Origin: Flavobacteriales bacterium
GTDB taxonomy: Bacteria > Bacteroidota > Bacteroidia > Flavobacteriales_F > PHOS-HE28
Assembly (NCBI GenBank): GCA_016715895.1
Contig: JADJXH010000003.1
Coordinates: 868,001-932,000, forward strand
Direction of reading: 5' to 3'
DNA length: 64,000 bases
Shown here: one piece after another, positions 26,031 through 36,236 of the stretch
How the letters are laid out: each line of letters opens with the position of its first letter
Numbering within the stretch: the stretch's first letter is position 1
Made by a program: the position numbers and the translations under genes
The notes under the pieces: model-generated
Told to the model about the DNA's origin: nothing
Database searches by the model: none
Seen by the model: the letters and a program-made list of their open reading frames with translations, nothing else

Positions 26031-26780
26031 TCAGGTGAGCATGCCCCCGCACACGTGCAGGGTCTGGCCGGTGACGTAAGTGCTGAGGTCGCTGGCGAAG
26101 TAGACGCAGGCATTGGCCACGTCGGTCGGGGTGCCGCCGCGCTTCAGGGGGATCCCTTCGCGCCATTGCTCCACCACCTTGGGATCCAGCGCGCCGGTCA
26201 TCTCCGTCTCGATGAAGCCCGGGGCGATGGCGTTGCTGCGGATGTTGCGGCTGCCCAGTTCCAGCGCCACGCTCTTGGTGAAGCCGATGATGCCGGCCTT
26301 GCTGGCGGCGTAGTTGGCCTGTCCGGCATTGCCCTTCACCCCCACCACGCTGCTCATGTTGATGATGCTGCCGCTGCGCTGCTTGAGCATGGTGCGCATC
26401 ACCGCCTTGGTCATGTTGAACACGCTCTTGAGGTTGGTGTCCATCACCGCGTCCCAGTCGGCCTCGCTCATGCGCATCAGCAGCTGGTCCTTGGTGATGC
26501 CGGCGTTGTTCACGAGCACGTCGAGGCGCTCCCAGGCGGTGGTCACCTGATCCACGGCGGCCTGGGCCGCATCGAACTGCGCGGCATCGCTCTGGATGGC
26601 GAGCACCCGGCGCCCGGTGCGGGAGGCGAGCTCGGCGGCGAGGGCATTGGCCTTGTCCGGGCTGCTCACGAAGGTGAAGGCCACGTCGGCGCCTTCCTCG
26701 AGGAAGCGTTCCACGATGCCGCGGCCGATGCCGCGTGAGCCGCCGGTGATGAGGGCGACCTTGCCGTCCAACAGTCCCAT
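26031..26780 (-). CDS. fabG: 3-oxoacyl-[acyl-carrier-protein] reductase
   Basis: The 249-residue short-chain dehydrogenase reduces beta-ketoacyl-ACP with NADPH in fatty-acid synthesis. It shows the cofactor motif TGGSRGIG (12-19), NNAG (91-94), N116, catalytic S144, Y157 and K161 (YAASK), and the FabG-like end GGTPTDVANACVYFASDLSTYVTGQTLHVCGGM. The ATG at 26780 gives the normal length; upstream codons are not conserved-looking. A TACCTTA box precedes it. Confidence 0.93.
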   Translation of the reverse strand: MGLLDGKVALITGGSRGIGRGIVERFLEEGADVAFTFVSSPDKANALAAELASRTGRRVLAIQSDAAQFDAAQAAVDQVTTAWERLDVLVNNAGITKDQLLMRMSEADWDAVMDTNLKSVFNMTKAVMRTMLKQRSGSIINMSSVVGVKGNAGQANYAASKAGIIGFTKSVALELGSRNIRSNAIAPGFIETEMTGALDPKVVEQWREGIPLKRGGTPTDVANACVYFASDLSTYVTGQTLHVCGGMLT

Positions 26781-26955
26781 GGGTGTTCGGGCCGGATCCC
26801 GGTGGAGCCGGCGGTGGCTAAGGTAGCCGCGCAGGCGATCGGCCGCACACCGGGGCCGGAGGAGCACGGACCATGCGGGCGGCTCACGAAGATCCGGGAG
26901 GAGGTCCGTGCGGTAACGCGAAGGGTCGTATTTTCACGGCACAAAGCCAGAACCG

Positions 26956-28869
26956 ATGCGCAGATCCCTACACCTGAACATGGCCGGAGGCGTGATCGCC
27001 CTGTCCGCCCTGCTCTTCCTCACCCCGCTGCTTCGTGCCCAGGAAGTGGGCCGCGCCCTCCCCGCCGCCACCGCCCAGGTGAACGGGACGGCGAACGCCG
27101 CCCAGCGCTCCGCCCTGCTGTCGACGGCCCGCGCGGGCGAAGCCAGCATCCGCATGAACACCACGCGCTGGGCGAACCGGGTGAGCCGGATCTCACCGCG
27201 CAACCCGCAGCTCCCCGAGGTGGAGGCCATCAAGCAGGCCAAGTGGCCCGCCAAGGTGGCCAGCTTCCGTGGCGAGGCCGGCGAACCCGTGCAGCCCAAG
27301 GCCGTGACCCCGGCGATCGGGGTCAACATGGAGGGCAACTGGAGCCAGGTGAGCACCCCGCCGGACAACACGATGGCCATCTCCAACGGCGGGCAGATCG
27401 TGACCTGCAACAACGACGGCATCGAGCTCTACAACGCGAGCGGCCAGTTCCTGGCCTCCACGTTCTGGCCCGATTTCTTCAACGACCCGCAGCTCAACGC
27501 CAACATCTACGACCCCAAGGTGATCTACGATCCGCAGGCGGACCGGTTCTTCCTGACGGTGCTGCATGGTACCACCTCCAGCAACAGCCTGCTGCTGCTG
27601 TGCTTCAGCAAGACGAACAACCCGCAGGACGGCTGGTGGATCTACTACCTGCCGGGCAGCCCGCTGGGCAACGGCACCTGGTTCGACTACCCGAGCATCG
27701 GCGTGAGCAACAACGAGGTGTACGTGTCGGGCAACCTGTTCACCGACGGCAACAACCAGTTCCAGCAGGCCATCCTGTTCCAGATCACCAAGAGCGGCGG
27801 ATACAACGGCACGGCGAACCTGGACTGGATCTACTGGTACAACCTGAGCAACCAGCCCTTCGCCGCCTTCACGGTGGTGCCGGTGAGCGGCGGTCAGGCC
27901 AACTACGGCCCCGGCATCCTGCTGCTGAGCGGCAACAGCCCCGGGGCGAACAGCCTGCGGTTGTGGGACCTCACCGATGACCTCACGGGCAACCCGTCGC
28001 TGAACGTGTACGATGTGTCCACCCAGCCGTACGCCCCGGCGGCCCCGGCGCAGATGCCCGGCAGCCCCGACCCGCTGAGCAATGGCGATTGCCGCATGCT
28101 GAGCACCTTCTTCATGAACGGATTGGTGCATTACACCTTCTGCACGGACATCGGTGGGGGCTGGAACGGCCTGCGTTACGGGCGCATCAACATCAGCACC
28201 CTGAACGACCAGCGTACGAACCTGGGGCAGCAGGGCACGGCGGACCTGTGCTATCCGGCGCTCGCCTCCTACTCCACCAGCAACAACGACCCGAGCGTGA
28301 TGATCGCGTTCACGCGCAGTTCCGCGCAGGTGTTCCCCGAGGCGCGGGTGGTGAACGTGGACGCCAACCTGCAATGGTCCAACAGCACCCTGGTGAAGGA
28401 GGGTGAGACCTACGTGAACTTCCTGCAGCAGGGCGATGAGCGCTGGGGCGATTACACGGGCATGGCCCGGCGCCACAACGCCAACCCGCCGCGCGTGTGG
28501 ATGGCGGCCTGTTACGGCTCCAACATCCAGGGCGGCTTGCAGAACACCTGGAAGACCTGGGTGGCCGAGGTCGGCGATGTCGGTTCATCGGTCGTTCCGG
28601 AGCAGGCCCCGGCCATGGCGGTTTCGGTGGCGCCCAACCCCACGGTGGACCTCTTCCGGCTCAGCTTCCACATCGATGCGTTCGCCATCTACACCATCGA
28701 GGTGCTGGACCTCAACGGCCGCGTGGTGAAGACGCTCTACCAGGACGGCCTCACCGCGGGCGAGCACCAGCTCAGCTTCAACCGCAACGCCTTGAGCGCC
28801 GGCCAGTACGTCATCGCCATCCGCAACGGAGCCCAACCCATCGCCCATGAGCCCCTCGTCATCCATTAG
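26956..28869 (+). CDS. secreted protein with T9SS type A sorting domain, propeller-like
   Basis: The 637-residue protein has a signal peptide (LTPLLRAQ) and a large extracellular region rich in aromatic and Asn/Gly turns: GNWSQVSTPPDNTMAISNGGQIVTCNNDGIELYN, then IYDPKVIYDPQADRFFLTVLHG and RWGDYTGMARRH. These suggest a beta-propeller or sialidase-like fold. It ends with a type A sorting domain (VSVAPNPTVDLFRLSF...GQYVIAIRNG). No catalytic motif was recognised. The last 23 bases overlap the next gene. Confidence 0.85.
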   Translation: MRRSLHLNMAGGVIALSALLFLTPLLRAQEVGRALPAATAQVNGTANAAQRSALLSTARAGEASIRMNTTRWANRVSRISPRNPQLPEVEAIKQAKWPAKVASFRGEAGEPVQPKAVTPAIGVNMEGNWSQVSTPPDNTMAISNGGQIVTCNNDGIELYNASGQFLASTFWPDFFNDPQLNANIYDPKVIYDPQADRFFLTVLHGTTSSNSLLLLCFSKTNNPQDGWWIYYLPGSPLGNGTWFDYPSIGVSNNEVYVSGNLFTDGNNQFQQAILFQITKSGGYNGTANLDWIYWYNLSNQPFAAFTVVPVSGGQANYGPGILLLSGNSPGANSLRLWDLTDDLTGNPSLNVYDVSTQPYAPAAPAQMPGSPDPLSNGDCRMLSTFFMNGLVHYTFCTDIGGGWNGLRYGRINISTLNDQRTNLGQQGTADLCYPALASYSTSNNDPSVMIAFTRSSAQVFPEARVVNVDANLQWSNSTLVKEGETYVNFLQQGDERWGDYTGMARRHNANPPRVWMAACYGSNIQGGLQNTWKTWVAEVGDVGSSVVPEQAPAMAVSVAPNPTVDLFRLSFHIDAFAIYTIEVLDLNGRVVKTLYQDGLTAGEHQLSFNRNALSAGQYVIAIRNGAQPIAHEPLVIH

Positions 28870-29071
28870 TGTGGTGCTCGCCGCGCTGTTCATGGCGTGC
28901 TGTGGGCAGAAGGGCGCCGCCGACGGCAGCGCCGCTCCGGCATCGGGCGGTCCGCAGAAGGTGGTGGTGAAGGACGGGGAGCGGACCGAGGCGCCCCGCC
29001 CCGGCAGCAACGACCCCGCCGCGCTCGACAGCATCAAGCAGGAGAAAGCGAAGGAGAAGAACAAGCCCTGA
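28847..29071 (+). CDS. small lipoprotein
   Basis: The 74-residue protein has a lipoprotein signal (LFMACC) and a polar, Lys/Glu/Pro-rich tail ending KQEKAKEKNKP. It overlaps the end of the preceding gene by 23 bases in another frame and is followed by a clear terminator. Function is unknown; the signal peptide is the main reason to accept it. Confidence 0.6.
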   Translation: MSPSSSISVVLAALFMACCGQKGAADGSAAPASGGPQKVVVKDGERTEAPRPGSNDPAALDSIKQEKAKEKNKP

Positions 29072-29092
29072 TCGCCCCTCCCACGGAAGCAG

Positions 29093-29121
29093 AAAGCCCC
29101 GCTCGATGAGCGGGGCTTTTT
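29093..29121 (+). terminator. Rho-independent terminator
   Basis: AAAGCCCCGCTC pairs with GAGCGGGGCTTT (12 bp, 3-base loop) and runs into further Ts. It lies 22 bases after the small lipoprotein stop and ends the rightward transcript; its A-run also lets it serve the leftward strand. Confidence 0.85.
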
Positions 29122-29147
29122 GCTTGCACCATGCATCACATCCCTCG

Positions 29148-29214
29148 CGACCCTGAACGGGTCGTAGACATCCAGCATCGAGGAGCTGGACAAGAACCGA
29201 CCCTGAATGGGGCG
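29148..29214. repeat. two near-identical 17-base hairpin repeats
   Basis: CGACCCTGAACGGGTCG (29148-29164) is a 6-bp stem with a 5-base loop. A 15-of-17 match lies at 29198-29214. They sit in the gap between the terminator and the sucD stop. Role unknown. Confidence 0.5.
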
Positions 29215-29221
29215 CAGGCCC

Positions 29222-30091
<870 letters not shown>

Positions 30092-30137
30092 GGGAGGATG
30101 CGGGGCCGGGTTGATCCGGCGGCCGCGAAAGTAAGCC

Positions 30138-31334
30138 TCACCTCCGATCGGGGCGGAGGCCGATGCGCTGATCCATCCGGTGCAGGAAGCCGCGGATGTA
30201 GAAATACGTGGCGAGCATGATGGCCGAACCGCCCAGGAAGGGCAGCAGGTGCCACAGTTCGTAGGCGCGGCCCGCCATGAAGGGCCCGGCGATGCGCCCG
30301 AGGCTGCCGAAGCTCTGGTTCATGCCCAGCACCTGACCCTGCTCCTTCTGGTCGGCCTGCCGGGTGAGCATGGCGGCGAGCGAGGGCCACAGCATGCCGT
30401 TGCCCAGCGTCAGGCAGGCGATGGGGACGAAGGCCGCCGGGATGAACCAGACACGGGGCACCAGGCCGGTCAACGCCAACCCGACCGCCACGAGCACGGT
30501 GCCCATGATCACCAGGCGGCGCTCGCCGAAGCGCTTGTTGAGCCAGCCCAGCAGGCCGCCCTGCACGATGGCGCTGGCCAGGCCCACCGCGGCGAACATG
30601 TAGCTGATCTGCGCCTCGGTGAGGCCGTAATCGTCCTTCCACAACAGCGGCACGGCCGTCTGCATCATGCTGAAGGCGGCGATGTACACGAAGCCGATGA
30701 GGTAGATGTCGCGGAACCGGATGTCCTGCAGCGCCCGCACCGTGGCGCTGATCGGGGCGAAGCGGATGGGCGCGTGCGGAGCGCGTTGGTGCAGGGACTC
30801 GGGCAGCAGCAGCCAGATGCCCAGGAGGTTCACCGCGCACAGGCCGGCGGCCACATAGCCCACCCAGGCCGTGCCCAGGTAGTGGTACACCACGCCGCCC
30901 AACGGCGGTCCCGCGATGAAGCCCAGGCCGAACGCCGCCCCCACCAGACCGAGCGACTTGGCGCGCTGCTCGGGCGGGGTGATGTCGGTGATGTAGGCCT
31001 GCGCGGCGGCGATGTTGGCCGAGCCCACCCCGGTGAGCATGCGGCTGATGAAGAGCAGCACGATGCCATGCGCGAAGGAGAACAGCACATAGCTGACCCC
31101 GCTGATCGCCACGGCGATCGCGATCACCGGACGACGGCCGTAGCGGTCGCTCACCGCGCCCCAGAAGGGCCCGAAGAGGTACATCAGCACCGAGAACACC
31201 ACCGCCGTATCACCCACCAGCGCATCGCTCGCCCCCAGGTCCCGCGCCACGAAGGGCACCACCGGGATGAAGATCCCGAAGCCCATCAGGTCGATGAAGA
31301 TGGTGAGGAAGAGGATGACCAGGCGGCGGTCCAT
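30138..31334 (-). CDS. MFS transporter, TetA-like drug:proton antiporter group
   Basis: The 398-residue protein has twelve predicted membrane segments. It shows the MFS motif A GAVSDRYGRRPV between TM2 and TM3 and the antiporter motif C GAAFGLGFIAGPPLGG in TM5. The start MDRRLVILFLTIFIDLMGFGIFIPVVP is typical of TetA relatives. It is probably a proton-driven efflux pump; the substrate cannot be told. It lies upstream of sucD on the same strand with a 46-base gap. Confidence 0.88.
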   Translation of the reverse strand: MDRRLVILFLTIFIDLMGFGIFIPVVPFVARDLGASDALVGDTAVVFSVLMYLFGPFWGAVSDRYGRRPVIAIAVAISGVSYVLFSFAHGIVLLFISRMLTGVGSANIAAAQAYITDITPPEQRAKSLGLVGAAFGLGFIAGPPLGGVVYHYLGTAWVGYVAAGLCAVNLLGIWLLLPESLHQRAPHAPIRFAPISATVRALQDIRFRDIYLIGFVYIAAFSMMQTAVPLLWKDDYGLTEAQISYMFAAVGLASAIVQGGLLGWLNKRFGERRLVIMGTVLVAVGLALTGLVPRVWFIPAAFVPIACLTLGNGMLWPSLAAMLTRQADQKEQGQVLGMNQSFGSLGRIAGPFMAGRAYELWHLLPFLGGSAIMLATYFYIRGFLHRMDQRIGLRPDRR

Positions 31335-31423
31335 GGGGCGCGAAGGTCGGTCGGAACCGGACTACGCGCACCGCAGGGCGCATACCAGAGGTCCCGTTCG
31401 CCCGTTACACCCGCGCATCCCCC

Positions 31424-31927
31424 ATGCGGACCCTCCTTCGCACCTCCGCCGTCCTGGCGCTGTTGACCGTGCTCGTGCTGAGCCTGCTGATCGACCCGTT
31501 CATGCCGCTGCACGCCAGCTGGTGGTTCACGCTGCCCCTGGGTGCGCTGGCGGCCGGCGCCGTGGCCTGGGGATCGACCGGCATGCCGACGAGGCGGCGG
31601 TGGGTCCTGGTCGTTTCCGGCGCCGTGCTCGTGCTGTCCATGCGCTACTGGGACTTCAACAGCCGGAAGCCCTTCCTCCGGAGCTTCCAAGGCCTGGCCG
31701 TGGGCGACACGAAGGAGCAAGCGATCCGGAAGATGGCCCGCTTCCGGCTCTCCGGCAGCGGCAGGGGCTTCGTGTTCGCGCGCCTGCGCCACCGATACCC
31801 CGCGTTGAGCGAAAGGGTGGAGTTCCTGTGCTTCACGCACACCCGGGAAGGCTGGGGCGACTCGGACTGGGGCCTCGCCTACTTCGTGGACGGTCGGCTC
31901 ATCCGCACACAGTTCAGCCACGACTGA
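31424..31927 (+). CDS. membrane protein of unknown function
   Basis: The 167-residue protein has three N-terminal hydrophobic segments (residues about 8-25, 33-50, 60-74), then a soluble region with GLAVGDTKEQAIRKMARFRL, reminiscent of small SmpA/BamE-like repeats, and YFVDGRLIRTQFS. I do not recognise a family. Confidence 0.65.
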   Translation: MRTLLRTSAVLALLTVLVLSLLIDPFMPLHASWWFTLPLGALAAGAVAWGSTGMPTRRRWVLVVSGAVLVLSMRYWDFNSRKPFLRSFQGLAVGDTKEQAIRKMARFRLSGSGRGFVFARLRHRYPALSERVEFLCFTHTREGWGDSDWGLAYFVDGRLIRTQFSHD

Positions 31928-31955
31928 AGCGGCACGCCGGGGTGTGCGGTGCGGA

Positions 31956-33281
31956 TCAACGCCCGCCGGAGGCGAGCTCCTGCTCCTTCACCGCGCCATG
32001 ACGCACGTACGGCCGGATGATGAGGCGGATGGTGTTCTTCCAGCTGAGGTACTTCCACGCCCAGGCCATCAGCACCTGCAGGCGGTTGCGGTAGCCCACC
32101 AGCGCCATCAGGTGCACGAACATCCACGCCAGCCAGGCGACCAGGCCGCCGAGGTGGAAGCGGCCCACATCCACCACGGCCTTGTAGCGGCCGATGACGG
32201 CCATGCTGCCCTTGTCCTGATAGGTGAACGGCTCCATGGGCCGACCCGCCGCCTTCCGGCGCAGGTTGGCGGCCAGCAGGCGCGCCTGCTGGATGGCGGC
32301 CTGCGCCACCTGCGGATGCCCCCGCTCCCACGCCCCCTCGACCATCAGCGCCACATCGCCCACCGCATACACGTCGGTCGCGCCCTGCACCTGATTGAAC
32401 CGGTCCACCGCATAGCGACTGGCCTTCGGCACTTCCACCGCCTCCAGCCCCGGCAGCGTGACGCCCTTCACCCCGGCCGCCCAGATCAGCGTGTTGCTGT
32501 CCATGCGGGTCCCGTCCTGGAACGTGACCACTTCGCCATCGTAGCCGGTGACGCGAGCGCCCAGCTTCACGTGCACGCCCATGTCCTTCAGGTAGCCCAG
32601 GGCATGCGCGCTGGCCTGTGGGCTGAAGTTCTTCAGCACACGGTCGTTGCTGTCCACGAGCCAGATCTGCATGCGGTCGCTGTCCAGCTCGCGGTACTCG
32701 CGCTTGAGCACGGTGCGGCGGATCTCCGCCAGGGAACCGGCCAGTTCCACGCCGGTGGGGCCGGCGCCCACGATGGTGAAGTTGAGGCAGCGCCGCTGGC
32801 CGGCCTCGTCCTGTGCGTACAGCGCGGCCTCGAAGTCCTGCAGGAAATCGCTGCGGATGTCGAGCGCCTGCCCGATGCTCTTGAGCTGCATGGCCTCGCG
32901 CTCCACCTCGGCATTGCCGAAGAAGTTGGTGGTGCTTCCCGTCGCCAGCACGAGGATGTCGTACCTGAACTCCCCGTGATCGGTGACCACACGCTTCTCC
33001 TTCGGCTTCACGCCCAGCACGCGGGTCATGCGGAAGGCCACGTTGGGCATGGGCGCCACGGTGCGGCGGAAGGGATGCGCGATGCTGTCCGCGCTGAGGC
33101 TGGCCGTGGCCACCTGGTACAGCAGCGGCTGGAAGCAGTGATGATTGTGCCGGTCCAGCAGCAGCACCTTGTAGGGAGCGCCCTCGAGCCGCTTGATGAG
33201 CTCAAGCCCGGCGAAGCCGCCGCCCACCACCACCACCTGCGGGTGTGGCAGGGCCTCATATGCACGGCGGGCCTTGGACAT
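31956..33281 (-). CDS. type II NADH dehydrogenase (NDH-2)
   Basis: The 441-residue flavoprotein oxidises NADH and reduces the quinone pool without pumping protons. It has the FAD motif VVVGGGFAGLELIKRL (residues 16-31), NHHCFQPLLYQVAT, the NADH motif FTIVGAGPTGVELAGSL, the second FAD motif TDVYAVGDVA and a C-terminal membrane-anchoring helix region (GLVAWLAWMFVHLMALVGYRNRLQVL). The chosen start at 33281 lies 37 bases from the divergent mnmE start; the frame further upstream is antisense to mnmE. Confidence 0.93.
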   Translation of the reverse strand: MSKARRAYEALPHPQVVVVGGGFAGLELIKRLEGAPYKVLLLDRHNHHCFQPLLYQVATASLSADSIAHPFRRTVAPMPNVAFRMTRVLGVKPKEKRVVTDHGEFRYDILVLATGSTTNFFGNAEVEREAMQLKSIGQALDIRSDFLQDFEAALYAQDEAGQRRCLNFTIVGAGPTGVELAGSLAEIRRTVLKREYRELDSDRMQIWLVDSNDRVLKNFSPQASAHALGYLKDMGVHVKLGARVTGYDGEVVTFQDGTRMDSNTLIWAAGVKGVTLPGLEAVEVPKASRYAVDRFNQVQGATDVYAVGDVALMVEGAWERGHPQVAQAAIQQARLLAANLRRKAAGRPMEPFTYQDKGSMAVIGRYKAVVDVGRFHLGGLVAWLAWMFVHLMALVGYRNRLQVLMAWAWKYLSWKNTIRLIIRPYVRHGAVKEQELASGGR

Positions 33282-33318
33282 GGTGGAGCGGGCACGAAGT
33301 TCCGGAAATTCGCGCCCG

Positions 33319-34671
33319 ATGAGCGACCGCGACACCATCTGTGCGCCGGCCACCGCGGGCGGTGTGGCGGCCGTGGCGGTGGTGCGGCTCAGCGGGCCCG
33401 AGGCGGTGGCCGTGCTCGACCGGCTCACGGGTGGCCCTGCGCGCACCTGGCCCGCGCGTCGTGCGGTGCTGGCCCCGGTGGTCGATGCCGACGGCCCCAT
33501 CGACGAGGCCCTGGTGACCGTGTTCCGCGCGCCGGCCAGTTACACGGGCGAGGATGTGGTGGAGCTGGGCCTTCACGGTTCGCCCTACATCGTGCAGCGC
33601 GTGCTGCAGGCGGCGGTGAAGGCCGGCGCCCGGCTGGCGCGGCCGGGCGAGTTCACCCTGCGCGCCTACCTCAACCGCAAGCTGGACCTCAGCCAGGCGG
33701 AAGCCGTGGCCGACCTCATCGCCGGCCAGAGCGCCGCCGCCCACCGCCTCGCCATGCAGCAGCTCCGGGGCGGCTACAGCGCGCACATCGACGCCCTGCG
33801 CCAGCAGCTCATCGACTTCTGCGCGTTGATCGAACTGGAGCTCGACTTCGGGGAGGAGGACGTGACCTTCGCCCGGCGCGATGAGCTCGACACCCTGCTG
33901 GTGGACCTGATCGCCCTTTGCACGGGGCTCATCGACAGCTTCCGCTATGGCAACGCCGTGAAGCAGGGCGTGCCCGTGGCCATCGTCGGCGCGCCGAACA
34001 GCGGCAAGAGCACCCTGCTTAACGCGCTGCTGCAGGAGGACCGCGCCATCGTCAGCGACATCCCGGGCACCACGCGGGACACCGTGGAGGAGACGATCAC
34101 ACTGGACGGCATCCAGTTCCGCTTCATCGACACGGCGGGCCTGCGCGAGACCGGCGACACCGTGGAGCGGATGGGCATCGAGCGCAGCTACCGCAAGGCG
34201 CGCGAGGCGGCCATCGTGGTGCTGCTGGGCGATGCGGCCGCCTTGAACGAGGACGCCTTCCTCACCCAGGCGGCCCTGCTGCGCGAGCGCATCGGCGAAG
34301 GGCCGCAGCTGCTGCCCGTGCTGAACAAGAGCGACCTCGCGGAGGCCGGCCGGAGCGGCCGCGTGATGCGCATCAGCGCACGCACGGGCCAGGGGCTTGA
34401 TGCGCTGAAGGCGGCCTTCATGCGGCATGTACAGGCCCTTCACCACGACGAGGGGGGCGTGGTGGTGACGAACGCGCGGCACGTGGAAGCGCTGGCCCAC
34501 GCCCGTCAGGCCCTCGAGGATGCCCGTGCCGGCCTGAGCCAGGGGATCAGCGGCGACCTGCTGGCCGTGGACCTGCGCCGCGCCATGCACCACCTGGGCG
34601 AGATCACCGGACGCATCTCCCCGGACGATGTGCTCGGCAGCATCTTCGGCCGGTTCTGTATCGGGAAGTGA
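33319..34671 (+). CDS. mnmE: tRNA uridine-5-carboxymethylaminomethyl(34) synthesis GTPase
   Basis: The 450-residue GTPase works with MnmG to modify U34 in tRNA wobble positions. It shows the N-terminal folate-binding domain (ICAPATAGGVAAVAVVRLSGP), helical domain and inserted G domain: GAPNSGKST (G1), DIPGTTRD (G2/K-loop), DTAGLRET (G3), NKSD (G4). It ends with the catalytic FCIGK. The stop abuts that of the next, convergent gene. Confidence 0.96.
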   Translation: MSDRDTICAPATAGGVAAVAVVRLSGPEAVAVLDRLTGGPARTWPARRAVLAPVVDADGPIDEALVTVFRAPASYTGEDVVELGLHGSPYIVQRVLQAAVKAGARLARPGEFTLRAYLNRKLDLSQAEAVADLIAGQSAAAHRLAMQQLRGGYSAHIDALRQQLIDFCALIELELDFGEEDVTFARRDELDTLLVDLIALCTGLIDSFRYGNAVKQGVPVAIVGAPNSGKSTLLNALLQEDRAIVSDIPGTTRDTVEETITLDGIQFRFIDTAGLRETGDTVERMGIERSYRKAREAAIVVLLGDAAALNEDAFLTQAALLRERIGEGPQLLPVLNKSDLAEAGRSGRVMRISARTGQGLDALKAAFMRHVQALHHDEGGVVVTNARHVEALAHARQALEDARAGLSQGISGDLLAVDLRRAMHHLGEITGRISPDDVLGSIFGRFCIGK

Positions 34672-35436
34672 CTACGGGCACCCCACGCCCTCCTTCAGGA
34701 TGGAGTGGATGAGGATGTACTCGTCCGACCCGTCGCCTTCCATGGCCGGCCCCAGGTCGAGCGAGCACTCCGCCTCGATGGTCCAGGGCTCCCCGCCCTG
34801 CTTCACGCTGCGCAGGTAGTGCCGTTCAAGCTCCGCACCGTTCATCGACCCGACCAGCTCGCCTTCCTCCGCACCGAGGTCCTCCCCGCCTGCACAGGGC
34901 CACGAACGCTCCGCGCCGCAGGGCCTGAAGCTCATGGCGTCGGCCATGTACGTGAAGGTGCCGGTGAGGCGCATGCGGGGGATCTCCCCTTCCAGTTCGC
35001 CGGCCAGCTTCTCCAGGGTGTAGGGCGCGTTGGACGCGAACGCCACGCCCATCTCATCCACCAGGCGCAAGCCTCCGGCCTCGGCGCGGTAGAAGTCCGG
35101 CTTGTCCCCCGCCTGGCCGATGGTCATCAGAGGCACGGCGCCCGGCGCGTTCGGCGTCACCATCTGCCACCGGCCGATGAGCCCGTGCGCGAGGGTGTCC
35201 CGGTCGAGGTACCGCTGCCGGAGAACGAAGCTGCTGTCCGCACGGACCCAGAGCTGGGTGAGGATGCCGGGGCAGTCCGCGCAAAGCAATGTGTCCTCGT
35301 AATAGCCGGGCCATTCGGGCACCGCCGCAAGCGACAGGCTGTCCACGGCGGATGTGGAGCCCCCGTCGGCGGGCTTCGGGTCGCTGCCGCAGGCGGTGAG
35401 CAACGCAGCGCCCAACAGGAAGGACAGGTGTCGCAT
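34672..35436 (-). CDS. NlpE-like copper-resistance lipoprotein
   Basis: The 254-residue lipoprotein (LLTAC lipobox) has an NlpE-type N-terminal beta domain: the CADC motif in LLCADCPGILTQLWVRADSSFVLRQRY, and GRWQMVTP. NlpE proteins sense envelope or copper stress. The C-terminal half is not recognised. The start at 35436 is chosen for the signal peptide; it faces wbqC divergently. Confidence 0.85.
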   Translation of the reverse strand: MRHLSFLLGAALLTACGSDPKPADGGSTSAVDSLSLAAVPEWPGYYEDTLLCADCPGILTQLWVRADSSFVLRQRYLDRDTLAHGLIGRWQMVTPNAPGAVPLMTIGQAGDKPDFYRAEAGGLRLVDEMGVAFASNAPYTLEKLAGELEGEIPRMRLTGTFTYMADAMSFRPCGAERSWPCAGGEDLGAEEGELVGSMNGAELERHYLRSVKQGGEPWTIEAECSLDLGPAMEGDGSDEYILIHSILKEGVGCP

Positions 35437-35480
35437 GGGATGAACTTTCCGCACCGAAGGTAGCCGCCGACCTTTGCGCC

Positions 35481-36158
35481 ATGGTGCCGGTGCTCTCCGC
35501 CTTCTACTTCGGCAGCGTGGAGCACTACCGCCTGCTCGCCCGCCATCGCCACGTGATCATCGACACCGGCGAGCACTACGAGCGCCAGAGCTACCGCACG
35601 CGCACCCGCATCGTGGGGCCCAACGGCGTGCAGGACCTCACCGTGCCGATCATCCGCCGCAGCGGGGAGAAGATGCCGATGCGGGACATGCGCCTGAGCT
35701 ACGCCGAGACCTGGCCGCAGCAGCAGGTGCACGCCATCCGCAGCGCCTATGGCAACACCCCCTGGTTCATCCACTACATCGATGCGATCGAGGACCTGAT
35801 CCTTCAGCGGCACGAACGCCTGATCGACCTGGACCTGGGGACGATGCGGCTGGGCATGAGGTGGCTGGGGCTGACGACGGAGGTGGAGGTGCGGCAGACC
35901 TACTTGGACGTGAGTGGCGAGTATCGAGTGGCGAGTGGCGAGTGTGGACCGTCGGTGCCACACTCGCCACTCGCCACTCACCACTCGGTACTCGACCTCC
36001 GAACCTCCTTCCACCCCAAGAAGCCCCTGCCTGCCGGGATCGATGCCGTGGGGCCCTACCCCCAGGTCTTCGCGGACCGCCACGGCTTCCAGCCGCGGAT
36101 GAGCGTGATCGACCTGGTGTGCAACTGCGGGCCGGAGGCGCTTCATCGCATCGCCTGA
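35481..36158 (+). CDS. WbqC-like family protein with in-frame palindromic insertion
   Basis: The 225-residue protein has WbqC-family features: YFGSVEHYRLLARHRHVIIDTGEHYERQSYRTRTRIVGPNGVQDLTVPI, the motif WFIHYIDAIEDLI, and the end FADRHGFQPRMSVIDLVCNCGPEA. WbqC proteins occur in polysaccharide loci and are proposed to act in amino-sugar glycan modification. About 30 codons (35911-36000) are encoded by an imperfect palindrome of GAGTGGC-type repeats, giving an unconserved-looking stretch between RQTYLDV and DLRTSFHPKK. The frame stays open. Box GACCTTTG lies 4 bases before the start. A second copy of its 3' end lies at 37812-37922. Confidence 0.88.
   Translation: MVPVLSAFYFGSVEHYRLLARHRHVIIDTGEHYERQSYRTRTRIVGPNGVQDLTVPIIRRSGEKMPMRDMRLSYAETWPQQQVHAIRSAYGNTPWFIHYIDAIEDLILQRHERLIDLDLGTMRLGMRWLGLTTEVEVRQTYLDVSGEYRVASGECGPSVPHSPLATHHSVLDLRTSFHPKKPLPAGIDAVGPYPQVFADRHGFQPRMSVIDLVCNCGPEALHRIA
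35926..35979. repeat. palindromic element inside wbqC
   Basis: The arms 35926-35947 and 35958-35979 are 22 bases each and perfectly complementary; they are built from GAGTGGC units. The 10-base loop contains ACCG/CGGT. Outer flanks (35912-35925, 35980-35993) are partially complementary. It is read in frame as protein. Confidence 0.85.
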
Positions 36159-36236
36159 CATGGCAGCGTTACGTTCCACCATCCCGTTCACCGGCAAGCC
36201 CACCTAGAGGGCACCCGCAGGACCTGCGCACGCACC

